55,685 nt of DNA from Mariniblastus sp. (GCA_029251085.1 JAQXDZ010000104.1:1-55685), one strand, 5' to 3'; counted from the first letter of the stretch, positions 24,764-34,355 are shown. The notes: generated from the letters alone by a model not told the origin. Translations and numbers: made by a program.

Positions 24764-25141
24764 CTACCATGGACGCCAAAAGACTCCATTTCCTCGCAAC
24801 CCAATGTCGCCCGGCGGAATCCCAAGATTTTCAAAATAGGTATGGTGCAAACCACCAATGTATCTCGCGTCGTTATCCTGCACATTTAATGGATTAGGTC
24901 GCCCCCATCGCTCACTGAAGCGATTCATTGGATACAAACTTTGAGGGGTGTTCGAGAGTGGTTGCCGAGACGATCGAATAGGCACTTGCCCTTGAGTGTG
25001 AACGTCCTTATCAACAGACTTAAGACGTTGCCAACGACCACGAATTAATTGTGCATTGCACTGATCAGCCGAAAATATGATCAAGCCAACCAGAGCGACC
25101 CCACAGGAACGTAGTAGAACCAATCGGTACTTTTTAACCAT
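24764..25141 (-). CDS. Small exported protein of unknown function
   Basis: About 125 residues, with a signal sequence (YRLVLLRSCGVALVGLIIFSADQCNAQ). The C-terminal half is well defined: NRFSERWGRPNPLNVQDN, then IGGLHHTYFENLGIPPGD and GLRGNGVFWRPW. Its Gly/Trp/Pro-rich pattern looks like a conserved short exported family and not random translation. Starts at 25141 (ATG), 25147 (TTG, with AGAGG seven bases upstream) and 25153 (GTG) are possible. It is convergent with the sulfatase (67 bp). I do not recognise a named domain. Confidence 0.6.
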   Translation of the reverse strand: MVKKYRLVLLRSCGVALVGLIIFSADQCNAQLIRGRWQRLKSVDKDVHTQGQVPIRSSRQPLSNTPQSLYPMNRFSERWGRPNPLNVQDNDARYIGGLHHTYFENLGIPPGDIGLRGNGVFWRPW

Positions 25142-25153
25142 ATTCAAAGTCAC

Positions 25154-25653
25154 GCCTCTTGTTTTGTTCGATAGGAAGTCTCGTTACCTAAATCACCTAC
25201 CTAACACCATCGGGAACAAGAAGTGAGAAAATGAGTTCCGCTGGTCTTCATGGTTTTATGGCATTTATCCGACGAACTGGCACAAACGACCTAAATGTTG
25301 CCACACAAAATAAGCCCAACACAGCTCTCGACAGAACAAAATTCCAGATCTTGTTTCCACGCTTGCCAAACCACAGAAATCCTTAAGGTTGATTGCAAAA
25401 CATTCGGCCTAGGACAGTAATACTGATCCTCTGAATCAATGCTCGACTACGTCCGTTTGAATGATTGATTAAATGACCGAATTCCGTTCGCGATTCATGC
25501 GACCCCATCGATAACGTCACCTCCCCAAAAAAACAAAGAGAAACCAAAAAGCAACGCTATTTTACGCCTCCATACTCGACAATTCAGCTTTATTTCCCTA
25601 GCATAATACTTACGTTTTCCGCCCCGGACTCTCCCCAGCATCAACGCTAAAAC
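25154..25653. other. Long divergent intergenic region
   Basis: About 500 bp between the small exported protein (minus) and the PaaK/CapK-like gene (plus). No frame with convincing content, no RNA gene and no strong hairpin were found. It is A-rich around 25520-25560. It is longer than is usual here and may hold regulation for both genes. Confidence 0.45.
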
Positions 25654-27171
25654 ATGTTAAAGACACTGTATCAATTGGCTTTTCGGTACATCAAAGTCAA
25701 AAATATCTATCAGGAAGTGGTAATCGACGAACGTCTGACCGACATCAGACCAAAGATTCGAAAAGATATTGAAGCGTTGCTCACTCACGCAAACAGTAAC
25801 TGCGAGTACTTTCGTGGTAAGTATACTCAGTTCCTATCCGAGGCACCGCAGCTCTCCGATGACGAGTTCTTTGAATCGTACTCCAAATTGCCGGCGCTCT
25901 CGAAAAAGGATTATGCCGATGCAGGCCAATCGGTAATGACCGATCGATGGGCGTCGATCGATCCAGCGAAAAACACTTTTTCAGTAGAAGGCAAACCGTT
26001 TGAATCCATTCAACGGCTCCGCAATGACGATTACTTGATGCCGATGGCAACTGGCGGATCTACATCGACTCCACTTTCGATCATGATGACAAAACAGCAT
26101 ATGTTTTCGATGCTGTTCACATTTTTCAAATGCTGGTATCGCATGGGTTGGCGTCCGGGCGAACGAATGCTGATCTTCTACCCAAAAAACACTTACAACA
26201 TCGACGACATGGTGAAATTCAATCGCCTCAGTAAATGGCTTGGATTTAAGTATCACCTCTTCGATAAAATTGATGAAAAAACTGTGCGTGGATTGATCGA
26301 CGACATCAATCAATACAAACCAAAATTGCTTTTGGTATTCCCGTCACCGATGAATATGATTGCGAACACCGTCAAACGTTTCAATCTGGAAGTCAAACAC
26401 CACCCAGAATTAATAAACGTTAGCGGGGAAACATTTTTTGATTGCCAGCGAAAGCATATTCAATCAATCTTTCACAAATCAAAAATTGAAGATTCGTACG
26501 GTTCTGTCGAACTTGGCGAACTGGCTCACGAAACGCCGGACGGCCTTGAGATTTTCGCGAACGTTGCCTACGTAGAAACGGAACCGAACGACGCAGGGCA
26601 ACCCGAGATGATCATCACCCGCCTGAACACTTCTGATTTCCCATTCATCCGCTATAGAATGCGGGATATTGCGGACGTAGAATTTCGAACCTATCCCGAT
26701 GGTACCGAAAAATATTTAATCACTAAAATTGAAGGGAAAGATTCAAATTTCATTCTCAATGACCAAGGCAACCGATTCTACCCTTCGTTTTTTAATACGC
26801 TTGTCAACGATCTGAATGCGATCGTCTCTGACAGCGTAATTGAAATCAAGGTATTCGAAAAAGGCCAACGGGAATTGGAAGTCCAATTTATCCTCTCTGA
26901 CAATCAATTTAAGGAGCAAGTCCTTACAGAGAGCAAACGCTTATTATCAGAGCGTTTAAGTAGCGAAATGGATTTTGTCATTCATTTTGTAGACTTCATT
27001 GACCACGACTACCGGCGGAAGTACCGGGTCATTCAGCGAATTGGTGACATCGAATTTGCGGGCGGAATGGTTGGTGATGAGAGCAAAACCAGCGCCATTG
27101 ACGAAGTTGTCTCGGAGGCTTCTGAGCAATCAGAAAGCGAATTCAACGCCGCCAGCAATTCGATCGCTTGA
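25654..27171 (+). CDS. PaaK/CapK-like adenylate-forming enzyme
   Basis: A 505-residue ANL-superfamily protein of the phenylacetate-CoA ligase/CapK branch, which activates a carboxylic acid as AMP ester. The phosphate-binding loop is ATGGSTSTPLSIMMTK (about residues 130-145). DSYGSVELGE is the adenine-binding (A5-like) motif. FPFIRYRMRDIADVEF carries the ribose-binding Asp. A small C-terminal domain follows, then a Ser/Glu-rich tail unlike the family. The substrate is unknown. CapK-like members often act in polysaccharide or natural-product pathways; the neighbouring possible oxygenase (25 bp, convergent) does not clarify this. Confidence 0.82.
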   Translation: MLKTLYQLAFRYIKVKNIYQEVVIDERLTDIRPKIRKDIEALLTHANSNCEYFRGKYTQFLSEAPQLSDDEFFESYSKLPALSKKDYADAGQSVMTDRWASIDPAKNTFSVEGKPFESIQRLRNDDYLMPMATGGSTSTPLSIMMTKQHMFSMLFTFFKCWYRMGWRPGERMLIFYPKNTYNIDDMVKFNRLSKWLGFKYHLFDKIDEKTVRGLIDDINQYKPKLLLVFPSPMNMIANTVKRFNLEVKHHPELINVSGETFFDCQRKHIQSIFHKSKIEDSYGSVELGELAHETPDGLEIFANVAYVETEPNDAGQPEMIITRLNTSDFPFIRYRMRDIADVEFRTYPDGTEKYLITKIEGKDSNFILNDQGNRFYPSFFNTLVNDLNAIVSDSVIEIKVFEKGQRELEVQFILSDNQFKEQVLTESKRLLSERLSSEMDFVIHFVDFIDHDYRRKYRVIQRIGDIEFAGGMVGDESKTSAIDEVVSEASEQSESEFNAASNSIA

Positions 27172-27195
27172 TTCGGGTAGCATAAATTTGCCGAG

Positions 27196-27984
27196 CTAGG
27201 CTTCTTCGGCAGTCCAGCGTTTGACCAAACTTCCGTTGGCTTCCGCCGACATTCTCGGAGCTTGGTAGGACCGTCGATGCTGCATGGTTTCAGCCAAATT
27301 TTTGTGATTGTTACAAATCAAACGAGATTCACCCATTTCCCAGGGTTCCACATAGGCGTTGGCTTCGTCGTCCACTTGGCGAAAAAAAGCGCGGCAGGAT
27401 TCGGCATCCAACTCTCGACGCACTAGTCTGGTTATACGCCCCTGAATTTGGTCCCACGTATCAACAAGCGGTTGCTCTGAGGGCGAGCATGAAAACTGAT
27501 GCAATGTCGACTCTAGTTCGCCGTGCGTTAACATCTCCTGCGGAAGCGAACGCAGCATCGCTGCAACCACCGACCGAAATGGAGCTATCGCCGTAGCAAT
27601 ATTTCTGTTGATTAACTGATGCGGCATTCGAATTTCAACAACCCGAGGTTTCACCGGACAACTACACCCGTCATGGTGATAATACTCGGCCTGGCTTAGC
27701 TTTCCGTGACTCGACTTTCCACGGACTTTACGATAGCTAGGCTCTGTCGTTCGAACATTTTTACAAACTACCAGTCCCTCGTTGTCGACAATTTCCAAGA
27801 AACTATCGCGAACGTCTTCTCGCAACAGCACTTGATGGAGATAATCCTCACCAGCCTCTCCCGCATCGATCGGCCCGTTAATCACGATCCCGAAATCATG
27901 AGGGCGCGAGACCTGAAACCGTTCGCCACCTAGCTCAAGCGTTTGAATCTCGCAATTCGATAGGTCGGTTGGTTCAGCTTTCAA
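27196..27984 (-). CDS. Possible Fe(II)/2-oxoglutarate-dependent oxygenase (TauD/clavaminate-synthase-like)
   Basis: A 262-residue protein, tentatively an oxygenase. EYYHHDGCSC offers a His-x-Asp iron-binding pair, and ESRLICNNHKNLAETMQHRR looks like the distal His plus 2-oxoglutarate-binding Arg of the TauD/CAS branch, where this segment often reads Asn-x-x-x-x-His ... Arg. The N-terminal half (EDVRDSFLEIVDNEGLVVCKNV) is compatible with the fold's start. A TTG at 27984 has GAGGTG about six bases upstream and is preferred over the GTG at 27993. It is convergent with the adenylating enzyme. The function call is inference from motif spacing; an unrelated fold is possible. Confidence 0.5.
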   Translation of the reverse strand: MKAEPTDLSNCEIQTLELGGERFQVSRPHDFGIVINGPIDAGEAGEDYLHQVLLREDVRDSFLEIVDNEGLVVCKNVRTTEPSYRKVRGKSSHGKLSQAEYYHHDGCSCPVKPRVVEIRMPHQLINRNIATAIAPFRSVVAAMLRSLPQEMLTHGELESTLHQFSCSPSEQPLVDTWDQIQGRITRLVRRELDAESCRAFFRQVDDEANAYVEPWEMGESRLICNNHKNLAETMQHRRSYQAPRMSAEANGSLVKRWTAEEA

Positions 27985-28212
27985 TGAGAGCACCTCGATA
28001 AATTCAATAATTCAAGCTCAGCAGCTTACCCTAAACTGCTGCAATCAACCAAACGAAATTTAGATTTTCCAAATACCGGTTCCTGGTAACCAATCGGTTG
28101 TGGAATTTTCAATGAAGATTGCCGCCAGTCGATTCGCGTGAATCCACATCGAAAGAATCAGCCTGCGATCAATTGGAACCAACCGGGGCGATTGATGTAA
28201 TTCGTCTCAAAC

Positions 28213-29829
28213 TTACCGCCGTTTTACTTTCAGCTCCATCTTCTCAGCCCAGTCAAACCAGCAGTCGGCTAAACGTTTAACTCGTTGCGGGTCTTTGTCT
28301 GCGAGGTCATTAATCTCGCACCGATCAACGGAAAGATCGTACAGTTGCCACTTTTTTTCTGGATTAAGTTTATCCCACACTAACTTCCAATCCCCCTCCC
28401 TAATTGCGCGGTTCCCCGCCCATTGCCAGCAGAGTTGGGCATGTCCTTCACGCGGTTTCCCTTTCAATAAGTTGACCATACTCTTGCCTTCAACTGGAAG
28501 AAGTTCGGTCCCTTTAAATTGTTTCGGATATACTCCTCCACCCACCTCGACCAAGGTTGGCAGAAAATCAATTATATGAGCCACTTCGCGGTTTATCGTC
28601 CCGGGTGGAACAACGTTGGGCCACCACGCAATCATCGGTGTCGTGATTCCCCCCTCATTCAGCCAACTCTTATAGCGACGAAACGGAGCATTCTGAGCCC
28701 AACCCCAGGCTGGCCCAACCGCTACATAGTCATCGCCTGGGCCGGGGTTCCGTTTAGCTGGATCGCGCCCCCCCGGTTCCTCCGCACATCCTCCATTATC
28801 CGATAGAAATAGGATGAGCGTATCCTGATCGTGTCCAGTTTGCGATAATGTCGTTAACAGCCTCCCAATATTTTGGTCGACACTGTCGATCATCGCTGCA
28901 TAAACCGCCATTCGGTGATCTTCGAAATCCTGATTTGCACTTTCCCAAGCGTAAGCCCGACTGTCACCCTCACTTAACTTCCATGACTCAGCAGCCAGTC
29001 CCATTTCTTGTTGACGTTTGAATCGAGTTTCTCGCATCTCATCCCAACCTCCCTTAAACTTGCCTCGATACTTCGCAATGTCCGCCGGCTTCGCTTGAAT
29101 CGGATAGTGCGGGGCAGTGTAGGTGAGGTGAATAAAAAATGGCTTTTCAGTCCGATCCGCTGCGTGAATCGCTTCAATTGCCGCGTCGGTGAATGCATCG
29201 GTCGTATAAAAATTCGCTGGGAAATCAGTGATTAATTGATCGTCTTTACCGAACACTCGCGTCCGCCCACCCTTGTATTTCGGATCGGGTTGAACTGGAT
29301 TAAAAAAGTTACAACACCCGTCAAGCAGCCCATAAAAAGAATCGAATCCCCGATGAAATGGATGATTGATTTCGTCACGCCCGAGATGCCATTTTCCGCA
29401 CAGCGAGGTTCGATACCCACACTGCCGCATGGCTTCGCCGAGTGTCACCATGTTGGCTCGCAGATGGCGGTCTGCATTCGTTCCCCGCGGATAGAGCCCT
29501 GTAAGAATTGATGCGCGAGTCGTGGTGCACTTCGCATTGTTGTAAAACTGAGTGAACCGCATTCCGTCTCGAGCAAGTCGGTCTAAGTTGTCTGTTTTTA
29601 CCTCCCCTCCATAACACCCAATATCGGAGAACCCCATGTCATCAACCATAATCAGAATTACATTTGGTTTCTCACCCTCTTCCGTGTTAATTCCGAGTAA
29701 ATCTGTTAGGGGACGACAGTCAGAACGACCGCCGTCTACAGCGTGCACCGCCTTGGATGATAAAGCCATAGTAAGAGTCACAAAGACGCAAATTGCAACT
29801 AGCAGAAATCGCCACTGGTAAAAGTTCAT
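28213..29829 (-). CDS. Exported arylsulfatase, variant FGly motif CTTTR
   Basis: A 538-residue sulfatase with a signal sequence (FLLVAICVFVTLTMALSSKA). The fold opens with NVILIMVDDMGFSDIGCYGG. The formylglycine site is C101 in CTTTRASILTGLYP. The usual Pro after Cys-x is Thr here; such Cys-Thr-Thr-Thr-Arg sites are, to my knowledge, found in other planctomycete arylsulfatases, so activity is likely. FLSDNGGCAEEPGGRDPAKR holds metal ligands, and RYKSWLNEGGITTPMIAWWP is typical of the ATS-A-like branch. It ends with a C-terminal basic stretch. A second sulfatase gene lies 135 bp upstream on the same strand, so the pair is probably co-regulated. Confidence 0.93.
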   Translation of the reverse strand: MNFYQWRFLLVAICVFVTLTMALSSKAVHAVDGGRSDCRPLTDLLGINTEEGEKPNVILIMVDDMGFSDIGCYGGEVKTDNLDRLARDGMRFTQFYNNAKCTTTRASILTGLYPRGTNADRHLRANMVTLGEAMRQCGYRTSLCGKWHLGRDEINHPFHRGFDSFYGLLDGCCNFFNPVQPDPKYKGGRTRVFGKDDQLITDFPANFYTTDAFTDAAIEAIHAADRTEKPFFIHLTYTAPHYPIQAKPADIAKYRGKFKGGWDEMRETRFKRQQEMGLAAESWKLSEGDSRAYAWESANQDFEDHRMAVYAAMIDSVDQNIGRLLTTLSQTGHDQDTLILFLSDNGGCAEEPGGRDPAKRNPGPGDDYVAVGPAWGWAQNAPFRRYKSWLNEGGITTPMIAWWPNVVPPGTINREVAHIIDFLPTLVEVGGGVYPKQFKGTELLPVEGKSMVNLLKGKPREGHAQLCWQWAGNRAIREGDWKLVWDKLNPEKKWQLYDLSVDRCEINDLADKDPQRVKRLADCWFDWAEKMELKVKRR

Positions 29830-29964
29830 CTCGCCTCACTCTCGCTTTCTCAACAAATATAGCTTGGAAGGAATTTGCCCAGCCAAATTATCAAAAAACT
29901 GTAAACACTAGTTCTCGACGAAATTGCCTTACAGCTCAAAAATAAAAACCAAGGGCATCTGATC

Positions 29965-31557
29965 TTACTTTGCCCAATCAGGGGTGGGAAATGATCGCAA
30001 TCTACTATACCGAATGTACTTTTCCCAAATATCCTCGGCGCCATTAAGCCTTGGATCTCCAGTCGTCTTTAAAAATAGATTCAACTTGGCTTCCAGCTTT
30101 GCACTCACTTCTTGATGTTCAGAATCGCCAGATAGATTTTTGAGGCAAGCAGGATCCTTTTGAATATCAAAAAGCTCAAGGGCAGGGCGATGCGCGACTG
30201 CCAGAGAGAAAAAGGGTGCAACCTCAGGGTTTAATTTTTCTGCAATCAAAAAACTAAGCGTTGGGCAGGCGTCAATATCATGATACCCACCATCTTCTGG
30301 TCCTAATTTACCAGACTGCATTTTCCTCGGCGCTCCAGCAGGCCACCGCTCCGGTTTCATATTTCGGATCAAGAGATAGCGCGAGGTCCTGATACACCGC
30401 TGCGGATAAGTGAGGTTTTCCCAACGAGATGAAGAATGTCGCTCCCGGCAACTGTAGACTTCCTCACGACAGAATCGAGTCAATCCAGACTCACTTGACT
30501 CCAGCAGCGGAACGAGACTCTCCCCAGTCATTGAGTTATCTTCGCCCTTCGCTTGGGGATGCTCAACTCCTGCGATTTCAAGGATCGTCGGGGCGAGATC
30601 CGTGAGACTAACAACGTCATCCACCACCCGATCACCGGGAACCGCAGCAGGATACCGAATGGCAAGCGGCATATGGATGCCGTACTCATAAACATTTGCT
30701 TTTGCGCGGGGAAAAGCCATGCCATTATCACTTGTGACAATGATCAATGTATTATTCAGTTCGCCGCTGGCCTCGAGTGCGGAAATCATCTTCCCCAAAT
30801 GACGATCAAACCATTCAATTTCTAAGCAATAGTCAAGGATGTCACTTCGGACTTCCTCCGAATCAGGTAAAAAACTTGGCACGTCGACAGCCGCCAACTG
30901 CTTTCCTAACGCAATCCCGCTCCCTCTTTCGAAGCTTCGGTGCGGTTCATGACCGCCGTACCAAAAACAGAACGGCTGATCAGCAGGCTTTTGCTCTAAA
31001 AACTTTTCAAAATTCCCAGCGTAGTTAGTTTTGGAAATCCCCGTCGCAGGAACCTTTTGAATTTTAAGCTGACTAAAACTAACCCCGGCCGGATTGCGAA
31101 CTCGACCGGATGCCTTGAAATTACCGGGTTGCCACCCCTTTCCTGTGTAACCAACGAAATAGCCAGCTTTTTCTAGAAGCTCGGGGTACACAGAATATTT
31201 TGCTGGAAAGGAACTGGCATGAGTACCAGCCTGTTCGAGTTGCCAGGGATACCGACCAGTTAAAATCGAAGCTCGGGACGGCGAACAGCCGGGGGATGCA
31301 CAAATTGCATTATTGAACAGCACACCTTCTTTCGCGACGCGATCAAAGTTAGGCGTTGCAATACTTCGACAGCCGCTCGCCGAGGTGTGTATCCATGATT
31401 GGTCATCCGAGATTGCAACCAAAATATTAGGCCGACGTGAGATCTCATCTGCCATTGCGTGGTCGTCCGCTGCCGACCACACGAAAATGACGAGTACCTG
31501 CAAAACAAAACAAGAAACGGCAAAAACAACGCTTGAGCGATTTTGGTGGAAGGGCAT
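29965..31557 (-). CDS. Exported sulfatase (CSPSR type)
   Basis: A 530-residue sulfatase; hydrophobic N-terminus SSVVFAVSCFVLQVLVIFVW as signal. The start of the fold is NILVAISDDQSWIHTSASG. C91 in CSPSRASILTGRYP is the formylglycine site. TSDNGMAFPRAKANVYEYGI gives the second metal site and is shared with the heparan N-sulfatase-like (SGSH) branch, which tends to act on amino-sugar sulfates. That substrate is a family-level guess. It is upstream of the CTTTR sulfatase on the minus strand and divergent from the dehydrogenase at 31808 (250 bp). Confidence 0.93.
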   Translation of the reverse strand: MPFHQNRSSVVFAVSCFVLQVLVIFVWSAADDHAMADEISRRPNILVAISDDQSWIHTSASGCRSIATPNFDRVAKEGVLFNNAICASPGCSPSRASILTGRYPWQLEQAGTHASSFPAKYSVYPELLEKAGYFVGYTGKGWQPGNFKASGRVRNPAGVSFSQLKIQKVPATGISKTNYAGNFEKFLEQKPADQPFCFWYGGHEPHRSFERGSGIALGKQLAAVDVPSFLPDSEEVRSDILDYCLEIEWFDRHLGKMISALEASGELNNTLIIVTSDNGMAFPRAKANVYEYGIHMPLAIRYPAAVPGDRVVDDVVSLTDLAPTILEIAGVEHPQAKGEDNSMTGESLVPLLESSESGLTRFCREEVYSCRERHSSSRWENLTYPQRCIRTSRYLLIRNMKPERWPAGAPRKMQSGKLGPEDGGYHDIDACPTLSFLIAEKLNPEVAPFFSLAVAHRPALELFDIQKDPACLKNLSGDSEHQEVSAKLEAKLNLFLKTTGDPRLNGAEDIWEKYIRYSRLRSFPTPDWAK

Positions 31558-31807
31558 TTGGAATCAGCTTAAAAGATCTTGGAATCGAATCACAATACTC
31601 CGTTATCCTAGCAATTTTCCATCAAGACTCCAAAGAATTATAATTACTCTCAAAATTAGCACCGGTAATCAAAGCACTTCGTGGAATTGCCAATTGAAGT
31701 CAATCTGGTCTCGGCAATGCGTTCGAACAAGATTAAAATCCAAACCTTGCACCTCAACCCTACAGAATTCGAAATTACTCGCAATTCATTTAATCTGAAC
31801 TCACGCT

Positions 31808-32815
31808 ATGTCCTCCCAAACAATTGTAACCTGCTTCCCATTATCCGAATCAGACGCCGACACAATTCGCGGCGTTGCTGCGGAGCAGTTTGAGGTAATT
31901 GTTGCGAACCAAGAAACCATTTCCGAAGAGATCTTTAACGCTGATATATTTTGCGGTCATGCCAAAGTGCCAGTTGACTGGGAACGTGTTGTCACTCACG
32001 GAAAACTTAAGTGGATTCAATCGTCAGCGGCGGGCTTGGATCACTGCCTAGTTCCCCCCGTCATAAATTCCAACATTTTAGTCAGCGGTTGTTCGGGACT
32101 ATTTGCACCGCAAGTCGGTGAACAAATGATGTCACTGCTAATGGGTTTAATACGACGAAGCCCAGTATTTTTCAAAGCACAACAGGTAAAACAGTTTGTC
32201 CGACGCCCCACAGACAATCTGTTTGGCAAAACCATTGGGATTGCAGGATTAGGCGGAAACGGACAGCGGATTGCCCACATACTTCGGCCAATGGTTAACC
32301 GAATTATCGCTACCGACTGTTTTGTTGATTCCGCCAATGACCTGCTCAACCAAGGAGTCATTGATCAGATTCTTCCTGCCGAGGGTTTAGATGAAATGCT
32401 TCCTGAAATCGATGTCTTGATCATCACTTTGCCGCTTTCCTCTTCGAATGAGAATCTAATCGGAAAAATGCAATTTGATCTTCTGAGGCCGGGAGCCTAT
32501 GTCATCAACGTTGGGAGAGGTTCAGTTGTGGAAACTCAAAGCATGGTTGATGCACTTTCGAGCGGACGGCTCGGAGGTGCTGGATTCGACGTCGTCGAAC
32601 CCGAACCGTTACCCCCGTCTTCACCTTTATGGGAGATGGACAATGTAATTATTTCCCCACACGTGGGTGCCCAGTCTCCACTTAGAATTCCAGTCACAAT
32701 TGACATTTTCTGCGAGAATATCAAACGCTTCACGACTGGCGATTCATTGCTGAATCAAGTTGATAAAGATCTTGGTTTCCCCCGCCCCGAACATCGAATC
32801 CCTTTTAACTGGTAA
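31808..32815 (+). CDS. D-2-hydroxyacid dehydrogenase (NAD-dependent)
   Basis: It interconverts a 2-oxoacid and a D-2-hydroxyacid. A 335-residue protein. The NAD motif is GIAGLGGNGQRIAHIL (Gly-x-Gly-x-x-Gly). Catalytic residues are Arg in INVGRGSVVETQSM, Glu in GFDVVEPEPLPPSSPLW and His in VIISPHVGAQS, so the triad is complete. QSSAAGLDHCLVP is the usual substrate-loop region. The true substrate is unknown. The kinase gene starts 152 bp downstream on the same strand. Confidence 0.92.
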   Translation: MSSQTIVTCFPLSESDADTIRGVAAEQFEVIVANQETISEEIFNADIFCGHAKVPVDWERVVTHGKLKWIQSSAAGLDHCLVPPVINSNILVSGCSGLFAPQVGEQMMSLLMGLIRRSPVFFKAQQVKQFVRRPTDNLFGKTIGIAGLGGNGQRIAHILRPMVNRIIATDCFVDSANDLLNQGVIDQILPAEGLDEMLPEIDVLIITLPLSSSNENLIGKMQFDLLRPGAYVINVGRGSVVETQSMVDALSSGRLGGAGFDVVEPEPLPPSSPLWEMDNVIISPHVGAQSPLRIPVTIDIFCENIKRFTTGDSLLNQVDKDLGFPRPEHRIPFNW

Positions 32816-32967
32816 AGTTTCTGAAAGAATGACCCAGGACAAAGAATTCAAGGTAGCCGCACGTAGAGAGGTTTGTCACAATAAAGGTCGGCTAACATCC
32901 GTCAACAAGGCGATTCTCAACCAAACAGTTGCACTGGAAAACGTAAGCATCACCGAGGAACTATCCA

Positions 32968-34131
32968 TTGGATTTTGACGGCGAAAATCTGAACATTACT
33001 TCGGAAGAAGACTTATCCCCCACGGTAACTCAAGAAGGGGATTTCCAAGTCAATCAATGCGCGGAGCTCCACAAACTCTACGAAGAGATCCTGCGTGAAA
33101 AAAGACACAGCTGGACGACCCACCTTCGGCTCTTGACGAAGTTAGGATCTGGTGGACAGGGTGTGGTTTATTTGACGGAAAGACGTGGATCGGACGGATT
33201 CACACTTCCTGTCGCCCTGAAAATTTTCTCGCCAGAACGCTACTCATCCCCCAACCACTACGATTCCGATATGTCCCGAATGGGACGGGTCGCGGCCAAA
33301 GTTGCTCGAATCCAACACGAGAATCTTTTGGTAGTCGAAAATTTTCTAGACCGTGACAGAATTCGAATGATGGTCATGGAATGGGTTGAAGGTTTCGACC
33401 TTCGGAGGCTACTCACTCCGAAAATGTTTGGAACGGTTAAAGAACGGTTCAGTGAAAAGCGATGGGAATACATCAATGATGTCTTGGTTACCGTCGGTCC
33501 TGAACAACCTCGATTCAAAGCGGGAGTCGCGATTGCGATCGTTCGCGACTGCCTCGAAGCCCTCGCTGCGATGCACCGCCATGGAATTGTTCATGGCGAT
33601 GTAAAACCAGGAAACATAATGCTGAAGAGAAGTGGGCACGCAAAGATCATCGACATTGGATCAGCCTTCGATATCGCCGATCCGCCGCAGCGTCGCGCCT
33701 GTACGCCTTCTTACGCCGCACTCGAAGTCTTACAGGGCACCGACAACACGCCCCGCAGTGACCTGGCCAGTTTAGGCTACGTCACTGTCGAACTTCTTGC
33801 GGGTAAACCGGTCTTCGGAGGCATCAATGATTTTGCCAAGTTAATTGAAGCAAAACAGACGCTCCCGGAACGCCTGCACGAGGTCTTACCTGCAGAAGTT
33901 TCGACCAACGAGTTACTGATGTCATTTTGCCAAGGCCTGATTGATCCTGACCCGGAGAAACGATTCCAGTCTGCCGAAGCCGCAGACTTAGTTGAAATCG
34001 GAGCGGCGGCTTTCCATCGGCAATTGGTTAAGGATGACCTAGCCTCCGAATATGAAAATGACATCCGGATTTGGATTGACGAGCTGCTGGAAATTGAGGC
34101 CGCCAGCCCCGGCTTTTTAACGAATAATTAA
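32968..34131 (+). CDS. Ser/Thr protein kinase (PknB family), cytosolic
   Basis: A Hanks-type kinase of 387 residues. The Gly-rich loop is LGSGGQGVVYL (59-69), with the ATP Lys in VALKIF (K85). The catalytic loop HGIVHGDVKPGNIML has Asp 211 and Asn 216; the usual His-Arg-Asp is His-Gly-Asp, so it is a non-RD kinase that may not need activation-loop phosphorylation. The Mg-binding Asp is in KIIDIGSAF (D229, Ile replacing Phe of DFG). TPSYAALEVLQG is the P+1 region. No membrane segment is visible, unlike most PknB relatives. The start is TTG at 32968, with GAGGA eight bases upstream; no ATG serves the frame. The final codons overlap the convergent gene by 4 bp. Confidence 0.9.
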   Translation: MDFDGENLNITSEEDLSPTVTQEGDFQVNQCAELHKLYEEILREKRHSWTTHLRLLTKLGSGGQGVVYLTERRGSDGFTLPVALKIFSPERYSSPNHYDSDMSRMGRVAAKVARIQHENLLVVENFLDRDRIRMMVMEWVEGFDLRRLLTPKMFGTVKERFSEKRWEYINDVLVTVGPEQPRFKAGVAIAIVRDCLEALAAMHRHGIVHGDVKPGNIMLKRSGHAKIIDIGSAFDIADPPQRRACTPSYAALEVLQGTDNTPRSDLASLGYVTVELLAGKPVFGGINDFAKLIEAKQTLPERLHEVLPAEVSTNELLMSFCQGLIDPDPEKRFQSAEAADLVEIGAAAFHRQLVKDDLASEYENDIRIWIDELLEIEAASPGFLTNN

Positions 34132-34355
34132 GCCCAGTCGAGACCGGTCGTTTTTTTGATTCGATCTTCGAAGTCACCCAGCAAACCACCGATCACTCTC
34201 CATTTGTTGGGGCACCGAACCTCAATATCACCTTGCTGATTGATCCTCACAATGGATGAGACCATGACCCCTGCCGCCGACAAGTCTTGAGAGTGCAACT
34301 CTCCATCGTTAATGATTTCGTCTAATGTTTCACCGGTCATCTCAATAAATTTCAT
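34128..34355 (-). CDS. Small conserved-looking protein of unknown function
   Basis: A 75-residue acidic protein starting MKFIEMTGETLDEIINDG. It contains a short beta-like stretch (VMVSSIVRINQQGDIEVRCP) and RVIGGLLGDFEDRIKKTTGLDWA. The amino-acid pattern alternates helix and strand and looks selected. No signal or membrane segment. A TTG at 34361 is in frame, but the ATG at 34355 is simpler. It is convergent with the kinase and overlaps its end by 4 bp. A functional link to the kinase is only suggested by position. Confidence 0.6.
   Translation of the reverse strand: MKFIEMTGETLDEIINDGELHSQDLSAAGVMVSSIVRINQQGDIEVRCPNKWRVIGGLLGDFEDRIKKTTGLDWA

Noticed and set aside
32760..32978. Small plus-strand frame before the kinase
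   Set aside because: Its product overlaps the dehydrogenase end, has no domain-like pattern and no good ribosome-binding site. It might act in translational coupling to the kinase TTG start, but this is not supported enough to list.
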